Source: Polaribacter sp. NJDZ03
GTDB lineage: Bacteria > Bacteroidota > Bacteroidia > Flavobacteriales > Flavobacteriaceae
Assembly (NCBI RefSeq): GCF_019263805.1
Contig: NZ_CP079195.1
Location: 3,645,001-3,709,000, forward strand
Length of the DNA stretch: 64,000 nt
Direction: 5' to 3'
Shown: positions 1 through 7,386 of the stretch, in pieces
Layout of the letters: every line of letters starts with the position of its first letter
How positions within the stretch are numbered: the stretch's first letter is position 1
The notes under the pieces: model-generated
What the model was told of the DNA's origin: nothing
The model's input: only the letters and a program-made list of their open reading frames with translations
Database searches by the model: none
Made by a program: the position numbers and the translations under genes

Positions 1-340
1 TTTCAAAAAATGATAATATTGATCTTTTAAAAATTAATATGATGATAAATGTTAATAGGCTTAGAACTAGCGTTGCAAATATGGTTAAAGCAAATGTATT
101 AATAGCATCTTCATCTTTCTGTGGTAAAATGATTGCTAATTCTAATTGTAACGTAATGATTGGTTTTAAAACTAATACAGAAGAAGTGAATAATATATAA
201 ATACCAAATAATTCAGGCGAAAAAAGTCTGGTAAGTAATAAAATAGAAGTATAAACAATTATTTGACCTAAAGCAGCTCCTGTTATTAATGTAAATACAT
301 TTTTAACAAACTCTTTTTTTAGAAAAGAAAATAGTTGCAT
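1..340 (-). CDS. Polysaccharide flippase-like membrane protein, 5' part
   Basis: The first 113 codons of a minus-strand gene that runs off the left edge of the window. It starts at the ATG at 340 and stays open to base 1. The protein begins MQLFSFLKKEFVKN, followed by hydrophobic segments at about residues 15-35, 42-62 and 80-100, with the pattern GAALGQ then LLLTRLFSPELFGIY. This is typical of the N-terminus of Wzx/RfbX-type oligosaccharide flippases of the MOP superfamily, which move lipid-linked sugar units across the inner membrane. The family call rests on this N-terminal pattern alone. The rest of the gene, and any surface-polysaccharide cluster it belongs to, lies outside the window. 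Confidence 0.7.
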   Translation of the reverse strand, partial: MQLFSFLKKEFVKNVFTLITGAALGQIIVYTSILLLTRLFSPELFGIYILFTSSVLVLKPIITLQLELAIILPQKDEDAINTFALTIFATLVLSLLTFIIILIFKRSILSFFE

Positions 341-378
341 ATTACTTACTTAAAATAATGTATTCAAATATAATGTAA

Positions 379-1065
379 ATGACACAGATACAACATGTCT
401 TTTTTGATTTAGATCACACTTTATGGGATTTCGAAAAAAATTCTGATTTAGCCTTTCAGAAGGTTTTTACTAAACATAGTATTACTTTAAATATAGAAAC
501 TTTTTTAACTGTTTACAAACCTTTAAATTTTAATTATTGGAAATTGTTTAGAGAAGAGAAGGTTACTAAAGACAAGTTAAGATACGGTAGATTAAAAGAT
601 AGTTTTGATGCTTTAAATTATACGATTTCAGATGCTATTATTGATGAGATGGCAGTTGACTATTTAGATTTTCTGCCAGATTTTAATTATTTATTTGATG
701 GAACTTTTGAACTTTTAGATTACTTAAAAGATAAATATAAATTGCACATCATTACCAATGGTTTTGAAGAAGTGCAAAATAAGAAGATGATGAGTTCTAA
801 TATTTATCATTATTTTGATAAAATTATTACTTCAGAATCTGTGGGTGTTAAAAAGCCAAACCCTAAAGTATTTACGTACGCTTTAGATATCGCAAAAGCA
901 AATAAAGACAATTCTATTATGATTGGTGATAGTTTAGAGGCAGATATAGAAGGAGCAATAAATGTTGGTATGCAGGCTATTTATTGTAATTTTGAAAATA
1001 ATACTTCAGTAAAAGGAGATTTTTTTTCTGTTAATTCCCTTTTAGAAATAAAGCAATATTTGTAA
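379..1065 (+). CDS. yjjG: HAD-family YjjG-type noncanonical pyrimidine nucleotidase
   Basis: A 228-residue haloacid-dehalogenase-type phosphatase. Motif I is FFDLDHTLWDF, with nucleophile Asp10 and acid/base Asp12. Motif II is HIITNGF near residue 123, the motif III lysine is in VKKPNPKVF near 158, and motif IV is MIGDSLEADIEGA near 181. The all-alpha cap between motifs I and II and the overall length fit the YjjG subfamily, cytosolic 5'-nucleotidases that remove phosphate from noncanonical pyrimidine nucleotides. Subfamily assignment is from pattern; another small HAD phosphatase activity is possible. It is diverged from the flippase-like gene on its left by a 38-bp gap. Confidence 0.82.
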   Translation: MTQIQHVFFDLDHTLWDFEKNSDLAFQKVFTKHSITLNIETFLTVYKPLNFNYWKLFREEKVTKDKLRYGRLKDSFDALNYTISDAIIDEMAVDYLDFLPDFNYLFDGTFELLDYLKDKYKLHIITNGFEEVQNKKMMSSNIYHYFDKIITSESVGVKKPNPKVFTYALDIAKANKDNSIMIGDSLEADIEGAINVGMQAIYCNFENNTSVKGDFFSVNSLLEIKQYL

Positions 1066-1201
1066 CTTATAAAGCGTTTTATATTTAAATAAAGAAAAGT
1101 TAATTTATATAGAAATCTATATAGTATCGTACAATTTTGCGATATTGCATTAACAAATAATAATACTGTAAAATTAGAAATCCAATAAATATTCAATTAA
1201 A

Positions 1202-1948
1202 ATGATTAAAAAAATAACATTTAGTTTTTTGTTTTTAATAACAATATCGGCATTTAGTCAAGAACTAAGTATCAATAACTATAAATATGTAATTGTACCA
1301 GATAGATTTGAGTTTTTAAAGAGTTCAGATCAATACCAAACAAGTTCCTTAACTAAGTTTCTTTTAGAAAAAAAAGGATTTGAAGTTTTTTTAAGTAATG
1401 AAACATTACCATCAGATTTAATGACGAATAGATGTAAGGCTTTAACTGCAAATGTTATAGACGATTCTAGTATGTTTACTGTAAAAAGTAAAATACAATT
1501 ACAAGATTGCAACGGTAAGGTTTTGTATACATCAGAAGAGGGTAAGAGTAAAGAGAAGGAATATAAAAAATCGTACCAAGAAGCTATTAGAAAAGCCTAT
1601 GCTACTATGGAAGAATTCGAGTATACATTTACTCCATTACAAGCAGAATCTATTGTTAAAACAGTTGTTGAGGTTGCAGAAGTAGCGCCTGTTAAAATGG
1701 TTGCTACTAAAGAAGTTGCTCTGGCAAAAAATAATTTAGACGTTTTATATAGTCAGGTTAAAAAAAATGGTTTCCAGTTAGTAGATACTACACCGGCAGT
1801 TGTTTTTCAGATACTTAAAACAAATGTAAAAGATGTTTTTGTTATTAAAGATAAGAATGGAATTATCTATAAAAATGGCAATAACTGGGTGGCAGAGTAT
1901 TATGAAAATGATACCTTAGTAACAAAACACTACACAATTAAGTTTTAA
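1202..1948 (+). CDS. Secreted protein of unknown function
   Basis: A 248-residue protein with a clear Sec signal peptide (MIKKITFSFLFLITISAFSQ, probable cleavage after AFSQ, residue 20), so it is periplasmic or outer-membrane associated. The mature part is rich in Lys, Glu, Val and Thr. It has no transmembrane segment and no catalytic motif I recognise. A central stretch near residues 140-170 is rich in Val, Glu and Ala. The C-terminus (about 205-248) looks like short beta strands, with a WVAEYYENDTLV segment. It resembles secreted proteins often annotated as hypothetical in Flavobacteriaceae. It stands alone between YjjG and a bidirectional terminator. Confidence 0.75.
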   Translation: MIKKITFSFLFLITISAFSQELSINNYKYVIVPDRFEFLKSSDQYQTSSLTKFLLEKKGFEVFLSNETLPSDLMTNRCKALTANVIDDSSMFTVKSKIQLQDCNGKVLYTSEEGKSKEKEYKKSYQEAIRKAYATMEEFEYTFTPLQAESIVKTVVEVAEVAPVKMVATKEVALAKNNLDVLYSQVKKNGFQLVDTTPAVVFQILKTNVKDVFVIKDKNGIIYKNGNNWVAEYYENDTLVTKHYTIKF

Positions 1949-2018
1949 TCAATTCCGTACATTAAATTAGAAATACCTCAGATTGGTTTTCTAATTTTTT
2001 AGAGTCTTGTATGTATAA

Positions 2019-2068
2019 TAAAAAAGAGGTCACTTAGAAATTGTTTCTAAGTGGCCTCTTTTTTATTA
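2019..2068. terminator. Bidirectional rho-independent terminator
   Basis: Arms AGAGGTCACTTAGAAA and TTTCTAAGTGGCCTCT pair with one G-T wobble around a 3-base loop. The hairpin is flanked by an A-run on the left and a T-run on the right, so it can terminate both the convergent secreted-protein gene and rarA. Confidence 0.85.
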
Positions 2069-2091
2069 TCATATATTTATATGATTAGATT

Positions 2092-3363
2092 TTAATAATT
2101 ATAACTGTTTTTCCATCTGTTTTTTAAGATTTCTCTAAACTGATTTTCTCTAGCATTATTACCTGGTTCATACAATTTGGTTCCAGATATTTCATCTGGT
2201 AAAAATTCTTGTTCTACAAAGTTATTTGGGTAATTGTGCGAGTATTTGTAGTTTTTACCATAGTCTAAATCTTTCATTAATTTAGTTGGTGCATTTCTTA
2301 AATGAATAGGAATAGATAAATCTCCCGTTTTCTGTACTAAATTTTGTGCCTCATTAATAGCCATATATGAAGCATTACTTTTGGCGGAGTTAGCCAAATA
2401 AATAGCACATTGACTTAATATAATTCTAGATTCTGGATGGCCAACAACAGAAACTGCTTGGAATGTGTTATTTGCTAAAATTAATGCAGTAGGGTTTGCA
2501 TTACCAATATCTTCTGAAGCAGAAATAAGTAGTCTTCTGGCAATAAATTTTACATCTTCGCCACCTTCAATCATTCTAGCCAACCAATAAACCGCCCCAT
2601 TAGGGTCACTTCCTCTAATCGATTTTATAAAAGCAGAAATAATGTCATAATGTTGTTCACCCGTTTTATCATATCTAACAGTGTTTTTCTGAATTTTAGC
2701 GAGTACTAAATCGTTGGTAATTTCAATTTCATCCTCTTCAGATACTAATAATTCAAAAATATTAAGAAGCTTTCTAGCATCTCCACCAGATACTTGTAAT
2801 AATGCATCTGTTTCTTTTAAAGTAATTTTTTTGGTTGATAAAAGTTCGTCTTTCTCCATAGCTCTATGTAAAAGTGCCACGAGATCTGTTTTATCAAAAG
2901 AATTTAAAATATATACTTGGCAACGAGAGAGTAGGGCAGGAATAACTTCGAAACTTGGGTTTTCTGTGGTTGCACCAATTAAGGTTACCCATCCTTTTTC
3001 TACAGCTCCTAAAAGTGAATCTTGTTGAGATTTACTAAATCTATGAATTTCATCAATAAATAAAATAGGATTTTTAACAGTAAACAACCCTCCGCTTTTT
3101 TTTGCCTTTTCTATAATTTCTCGTACATCCTTTACCCCAGAACTAATAGCACTTAAGGTATAAAAAGGGCGTTTAGATTCCGTAGCAATAATATTGGCAA
3201 GTGTAGTTTTTCCAATTCCTGGAGGTCCCCATAAAATTAATGAAGGAATGATTCCTTTTTTAATTAAATTGGTTAAAACACCTGTTTTACCTACTAAATG
3301 TTGCTGACTGATATAGTCTTCTAGAGTTTTAGGTCTAATTCTTTCTGCCAAAGGTTCATTCAT
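2092..3363 (-). CDS. rarA: Replication-associated recombination protein A (RarA/MgsA)
   Basis: A 423-residue AAA+ ATPase related to the clamp loader and to eukaryotic WRNIP1, which acts at stalled replication forks. Walker A is GPPGIGKTTL at residues 46-55 and Walker B is LFIDEIHRF with Asp104-Glu105. A sensor-1 type TTENPS motif follows, then an arginine-finger-type LLSRC. The C-terminal half carries the MgsA features MIEGGEDVKFIARRLL and ASEDIGNANP. Length is normal for the family. The gene is divergent from the rhomboid protease gene, with a short shared upstream region. Confidence 0.96.
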   Translation of the reverse strand: MNEPLAERIRPKTLEDYISQQHLVGKTGVLTNLIKKGIIPSLILWGPPGIGKTTLANIIATESKRPFYTLSAISSGVKDVREIIEKAKKSGGLFTVKNPILFIDEIHRFSKSQQDSLLGAVEKGWVTLIGATTENPSFEVIPALLSRCQVYILNSFDKTDLVALLHRAMEKDELLSTKKITLKETDALLQVSGGDARKLLNIFELLVSEEDEIEITNDLVLAKIQKNTVRYDKTGEQHYDIISAFIKSIRGSDPNGAVYWLARMIEGGEDVKFIARRLLISASEDIGNANPTALILANNTFQAVSVVGHPESRIILSQCAIYLANSAKSNASYMAINEAQNLVQKTGDLSIPIHLRNAPTKLMKDLDYGKNYKYSHNYPNNFVEQEFLPDEISGTKLYEPGNNARENQFREILKNRWKNSYNY

Positions 3364-3394
3364 TCAGTAAAAATAATAAAGATTTCTGACAGAA

Positions 3395-3425
3395 ATTGTA
3401 AAAATCGACATTGGTTCTATTTTTG
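3395..3425 (+). promoter_or_regulatory. Promoter of the rhomboid gene
   Basis: ATTG at 3395-3398 as the -33 element, exactly 19 bp, then TATTTTTG at 3418-3425 as a perfect TAnnTTTG -7 element. The predicted transcript start (about 3431) lies just before the ATG at 3441 and excludes the in-frame TTG at 3411 as the start codon. Confidence 0.7.
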
Positions 3426-3440
3426 TTAATTTTATACCAG

Positions 3441-4118
3441 ATGAAAGAGGAGAATCATTTAAATATATCAAAATCAATTTTTTTAATTCCGGTTGTATAC
3501 ATTGTTGCAATTTGGTTTATTTATTGGATTGAAATACAATTTGACATTAATTTTAATAAATACGGTGTTTTTCCTAGAACTTTTGTTGGTTTTAGAGGTG
3601 TTTTCCTGACTCATTTTATACATAGTAATGTAAGTCATCTTTTTAATAATTCCATTCCCTTATTTGTGCTTTTAAGCAGTCTTTTTTATTTTTATAGAGA
3701 AGTAGCTTATAAAGTACTGCTTTTCGGCGGTTTTTTTACAGGTTTCATAACTTGGTGTATAGCAAGAGAGGCTTACCATATCGGTGCAAGCGGAATTGTG
3801 TACTTACTGTTTAGTTTTGTTTTTTTTAGTGGAATTATAAAAAGACACTTTAGGTTGGTCGCATTGTCTTTAATTATAATATTTCTATATGGAAGTATGA
3901 TATGGTATGTGCTCCCTATAAAAGAAGGTATTTCTTGGGAAGGACATTTATCTGGTTTTATAGTAGGATTTCTTTTTGCATTTACGTTTAGAAATAAAGG
4001 AATTATTAGAGAAGAACATCAATTTATAGAAACAGAATTCGATACTTTATTTGACGAACATGGTAATTTTGCACCACCAAAAGTAGAGGAGGAGTTGAGT
4101 GATGAAAGTGATAACTAA
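3441..4118 (+). CDS. Rhomboid family intramembrane serine protease
   Basis: A 225-residue polytopic membrane protein with the rhomboid signature. The catalytic Ser is in HIGASGIVYLLF (Ser117 when counted from this ATG) and the catalytic His is in WEGHLSGFIVGFL (His169). The conserved HSNVSHLFNN segment precedes them. These enzymes cut transmembrane substrates within the inner membrane; the substrate is unknown. The C-terminal 35 residues are acidic and cytosolic. I chose the ATG at 3441 over an in-frame TTG 30 bases upstream because the promoter -7 box covers that region and because MKEENHLN is a better N-terminus. The 3' end faces rlmB across a shared terminator. Confidence 0.92.
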   Translation: MKEENHLNISKSIFLIPVVYIVAIWFIYWIEIQFDINFNKYGVFPRTFVGFRGVFLTHFIHSNVSHLFNNSIPLFVLLSSLFYFYREVAYKVLLFGGFFTGFITWCIAREAYHIGASGIVYLLFSFVFFSGIIKRHFRLVALSLIIIFLYGSMIWYVLPIKEGISWEGHLSGFIVGFLFAFTFRNKGIIREEHQFIETEFDTLFDEHGNFAPPKVEEELSDESDN

Positions 4119-4160
4119 TTTTTTTGTTTTCTCGCTTAAGTTAGATAAAAGGAGAATTAG

Positions 4161-4200
4161 AAAAAGCTGTATATAATTACTTACATACAGCTTTGTTTTA
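4161..4200. terminator. Bidirectional terminator between rhomboid gene and rlmB
   Basis: AAAGCTGTAT at 4163-4172 pairs perfectly with ATACAGCTTT at 4185-4194 across a 12-base loop. A and T tracts flank the hairpin between two convergent genes. Confidence 0.8.
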
Positions 4201-4221
4201 AATATATACTTTCTTTAATAT

Positions 4222-4995
4222 CTAACTACCTACTACAATTCTTTGTCTTACCGCTTCATATAGTAAAACACCACATGCAACAGATACGTTTAAAGAAGCT
4301 ATTTCACCTAACAAAGGTAATTTTGCTTTATAGTCTACCATTTTTAATATAGAAGGGTTTACACCTCTATGCTCAGAACCCATAATTATGGCAATTGGTT
4401 GTTTAAAATCGATATCATATACAGAGTCTTCTGTCTTTTCTGTAGCTGCGACTGTTTTAATATCTGATGCTTGTAATAAAAACATAGCATCTTTAATGTG
4501 ATCTACTTTACAAATAGGAATTTTAAAAGCTGCACCTGCAGATGTTTTTATTGTTTCTGCATTTACCGGAGCACTTCCATTTTTTTGAATGATAATTCCG
4601 TTGACTCCAGAACATTCTGCTGTTCTAATGATGGCTCCAAAATTACGTACATCAGAGACTTGATCTAATAATAAAAATAAAGGTGTTTTATCACTCTCTA
4701 CTGTTTTTTCAATCAATTCTTCTAAATCGTAAAATTCTACTGGAGATATTTGTGCAACAGCACCTTGATGATTACTGTTTTTAGATAATCGATCTAACTT
4801 TTCTACAGGCACCATGCTTGTAGTAAGGTTGTTTGTTTTGATTAACTTATTCAATTCATAAAACAATTCTCCTCTTAGTCCTTTCTGTAAGTATATTTTA
4901 TTAATTGAAGAACCACTTTCTATGGCTTCAATTATGGCTCTAATTCCAAAAATATTGGTTGTTGGTGTACTTTCTGTTGTCATGTTATTCTCCAT
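4222..4995 (-). CDS. rlmB: 23S rRNA (guanosine-2'-O-)-methyltransferase RlmB / TrmH-family SpoU methylase
   Basis: About 257 residues. The N-terminal substrate-binding domain begins with NIFGIRAIIEAI. The SpoU methylase domain follows with its three motifs: LLLDQVSDVRNFGAIIRTAE (motif 1), IAIIMGSEHRGVNP (motif 2) and LPLLGEIASLNVSVACGVLLYE (motif 3, the knotted SAM-binding site). RlmB methylates the ribose of G2251 in 23S rRNA; a related TrmH-family target cannot be excluded. Starts at 4995 and 4983 are both possible. The -7 box at 5000-5007 sits so close that translation would be leaderless from 4995 or have a roughly 10-base leader from 4983. A further in-frame ATG at 5025 lies upstream of the promoter and is unlikely. 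Confidence 0.92.
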   Translation of the reverse strand: MENNMTTESTPTTNIFGIRAIIEAIESGSSINKIYLQKGLRGELFYELNKLIKTNNLTTSMVPVEKLDRLSKNSNHQGAVAQISPVEFYDLEELIEKTVESDKTPLFLLLDQVSDVRNFGAIIRTAECSGVNGIIIQKNGSAPVNAETIKTSAGAAFKIPICKVDHIKDAMFLLQASDIKTVAATEKTEDSVYDIDFKQPIAIIMGSEHRGVNPSILKMVDYKAKLPLLGEIASLNVSVACGVLLYEAVRQRIVVGS

Positions 4996-4999
4996 GTTG

Positions 5000-5007
5000 C
5001 AAATGTA
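5000..5007 (-). promoter_or_regulatory. -7 element of the rlmB promoter
   Basis: On the minus strand this reads TACATTTG, a perfect TAnnTTTG box immediately before the rlmB start. The nearest TTTG upstream is inside the neighbouring terminator stem, at a 15-bp spacing rather than 19, so the -33 element is imperfect. Confidence 0.6.
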
Positions 5008-5048
5008 AATAAAAAAAAACCACAAAAGCTTATTTGAAGCTTTTGTGG
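5008..5048 (-). terminator. Terminator of the first SusCD operon
   Basis: The perfect inverted repeat CCACAAAAGCTT / AAGCTTTTGTGG with a 5-base loop (5020-5048) is followed on the minus strand by nine T residues. It ends the operon that runs from 10467 down to 5076 and directly abuts the rlmB promoter. Confidence 0.9.
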
Positions 5049-5075
5049 TAAATAAATTAATGTCAATAATATTTA

Positions 5076-5849
5076 TTAATCTTTTACAAGAGTCATTGTT
5101 CTATTATTTAATAGTGGGTCAATTGTATATGTAAACGTAATAGTTCCCGCCGCATCTATAGTTCCTGATCCTTCAAAGTCAGAATAAGAACTAAAGTTAT
5201 CAGTTATATAAGTACTAGTAACTGTAAGTTTGCCACATACATCTGAAAAATTGAAAGAATATGCAGTTCCAAAATTATTGTCCCTAGAAACTGTGTATTT
5301 ACCAGGTGAATTTTCTACGATGGTTGCATTTGTTTCATTTCCGTCAGAATAAGTATAGTCACCTGCTAAATCAGTAGGACAAATTCCTTGCAATGTAATT
5401 ATAGTTTTGTTATTCTCAGAAACAGTTTGAGATGATGAGTCAATTTGTATTACTGCTGTTAATGGGTTTAGGTGATCTAATTTAGCTGAATTTACTGATA
5501 TTTTAGCCATTGCAGTATTTGATCCAGCAGGTATTGTAAAACTGGTTTCTGTTAAAGAAAATTCTACACCTTCAGTTGCTGTTGAAGCATCTGCATCTAC
5601 AGAAATTGTTATTGTAACATCTTCATCTAAAGGAGTATTATCTCCTCCTTGATATACAATTGGAACTTCGTATTCATAAATTATTCCCGTACCATCTTGT
5701 ACAAAGTTATTGGTTATAGACTGATTTAAGAATTGAGTTAGTACTGGACCTTTTCCAAAATCAGTTTCATAATCATCCAATAATGCGTCACAAGATGTAA
5801 ATGCAAAAGTACTAATGAAAAGTAGTACTAAGATTTTTATATTTTTCAT
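5076..5849 (-). CDS. Outer-membrane/surface lipoprotein, third gene of SusCD operon
   Basis: A 257-residue lipoprotein with signal peptide and lipobox FTSC (Cys20). Residues about 45-150 form a Calx-beta or DUF1735-like beta-sandwich, with motifs VTITISVDADAS, FTIPAGS and LTAVIQI. Residues 155-257 form a second all-beta domain that begins CPTDLAGDYTYSDGN. Proteins in this position (SusE/SusF-like or cell-surface-binding accessory lipoproteins) usually help the SusCD pair capture its ligand. The gene lies 23 bp after the SusD gene and shares its terminator. Function is inferred from position and domain type only. Confidence 0.8.
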   Translation of the reverse strand: MKNIKILVLLFISTFAFTSCDALLDDYETDFGKGPVLTQFLNQSITNNFVQDGTGIIYEYEVPIVYQGGDNTPLDEDVTITISVDADASTATEGVEFSLTETSFTIPAGSNTAMAKISVNSAKLDHLNPLTAVIQIDSSSQTVSENNKTIITLQGICPTDLAGDYTYSDGNETNATIVENSPGKYTVSRDNNFGTAYSFNFSDVCGKLTVTSTYITDNFSSYSDFEGSGTIDAAGTITFTYTIDPLLNNRTMTLVKD

Positions 5850-5872
5850 TTTATTTGTTTTATATTATTTAT

Positions 5873-7360
5873 TTATTTCCAAAAAGGATTTTTTGTAAAT
5901 ACATCATTACTTGTTAGTGTAGGTACATTGTCATTGTTTCTAGACACCTCAGAAGAAGGATATAGTAATCTTACTGGTCTAGAACCATTAGATTCATCTG
6001 GGATCGGTAATCCAGCAGGATAACCTGTTCTTGTTAAATCTATCCAAGATTCTATAGAAGAAGTTCCATTAAGCGCAACCCATTTCTGAGTTATAATTGC
6101 TTCAATTTTATTAGGTGAACTAGACCAGTTAACACTTGGTGTAGTTTGTGCATAGTATGTTTGAGCACTTGCTATAGGATCTGCAACTTCTAACTGAGTA
6201 AATGAAGCTTCAATTGCTGCTTCATAATTTGCTTGAGCTGCTGCGTCTCCACCAGATATATAACCTCTAGTTGTAGCCTCAGACTGGATAAAAAGAGCTT
6301 CAGCTAATGACATAATTATTTGATCTCCTTCTGCAGTTTTTATAAGTCCTGGACCAATTTTTGCTAAATCTTTAGAAGTAAAACCTACACCCGGAAGGAT
6401 TGTTTTTTGTTGAGCTCCTTTAAACTCATCAGCATTTTCTGAAGAAGTGTATAAGCGCTCTAATCTTGGATCATTTGTGTTCGTTAAATATGTAATTGCA
6501 TATTCCGAAGCAACCGTAAAATCTCCTCTATCTTGTTCTGCAGCTGTTACTTCTACTCTAAAGTAGTCGTAGAAAGGATTTTGTTTAAATTGCGCAGTTG
6601 TATAACCTGGATTAGAGGTTACATCTGTTGTAATGAAGCCTGCACCATTTGCATTAATTGTTGCAATTTGACTAGCAATGTATGCATCCTGACCTGTATT
6701 GCTTAATCTAACTAACATTCTTAATTTAATGGTATTTGCAAATTCAATCCAATGAGACATATCTCCACCAAAAATAATATCTTGGCTTTCTGGGTTTTGA
6801 GCATTTACAGGTGCATTATTTATTAAGCCTACAACAGCTGTTAAGTCTTCTATAACCGCTTTGTAAATAGTCTCTGCATCGTCATATTTTGGAGTTGTAT
6901 TATCTCCTCTTAAATTTGCTTCAGAATAAGGTACATCACCATATAAGTCTACAAGCATTTGATACTGAAATCCTTTTATAATTTTAGAAATTGCCTGATA
7001 GTATGAGTAGTCTACTGTTCCAGAAGGATCTTCATATGTTTCAATATATGTTAAGTTTTTAAAAATATCTGCGTAAGAAGTTTCAAAAATATTATTGAAA
7101 TCTGAAGCTGTAAAATTATATCTAGAGTAGATTTCATTTGTAGACCAGTTTGATGGTGTTGCCCAATTTACTGCCAAAAAGTTACCTAAATACGTCATTG
7201 TTCTTGCATTTAATGATGAAAAACTTTGTTGTGCAACAGGTAATGTTATTCTTGGTGTTGAAATAGGTGGATTGTTGGGGTTGTCGTTGACATCCAAAAA
7301 ATCGCTACAGCTTACACTAACCAAAGCAAAAGCGAATATTATTAATATTGATTTTTTCAT
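5873..7360 (-). CDS. SusD/RagB-family nutrient-binding lipoprotein (SusD-like 2 type)
   Basis: A 495-residue outer-membrane lipoprotein with signal peptide and lipobox VSVSC (Cys18, followed by SDFLDVNDNPNNP). That start and the TPR-rich middle (YQAISKIIKGFQYQMLVDLYGDVPYSEA) are characteristic of the SusD-like family 2 of nutrient-binding proteins. The C-terminal QKWVALNGTSSIESWIDLTRTGYP matches the conserved end of the family. It forms the lid over its SusC partner encoded 26 bp upstream (7387-10467). The substrate cannot be read from the sequence; no glycoside hydrolase accompanies it. Confidence 0.92.
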   Translation of the reverse strand: MKKSILIIFAFALVSVSCSDFLDVNDNPNNPPISTPRITLPVAQQSFSSLNARTMTYLGNFLAVNWATPSNWSTNEIYSRYNFTASDFNNIFETSYADIFKNLTYIETYEDPSGTVDYSYYQAISKIIKGFQYQMLVDLYGDVPYSEANLRGDNTTPKYDDAETIYKAVIEDLTAVVGLINNAPVNAQNPESQDIIFGGDMSHWIEFANTIKLRMLVRLSNTGQDAYIASQIATINANGAGFITTDVTSNPGYTTAQFKQNPFYDYFRVEVTAAEQDRGDFTVASEYAITYLTNTNDPRLERLYTSSENADEFKGAQQKTILPGVGFTSKDLAKIGPGLIKTAEGDQIIMSLAEALFIQSEATTRGYISGGDAAAQANYEAAIEASFTQLEVADPIASAQTYYAQTTPSVNWSSSPNKIEAIITQKWVALNGTSSIESWIDLTRTGYPAGLPIPDESNGSRPVRLLYPSSEVSRNNDNVPTLTSNDVFTKNPFWK

Positions 7361-7386
7361 TTTATATGTTTTTATATTTTATTTTT

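Noticed and set aside
3411-3440. TTG-initiated N-terminal extension of the rhomboid protease
   Set aside because: A good promoter -7 box (3418-3425) covers this stretch, so the transcript would start after it. The ATG at 3441 is used instead.
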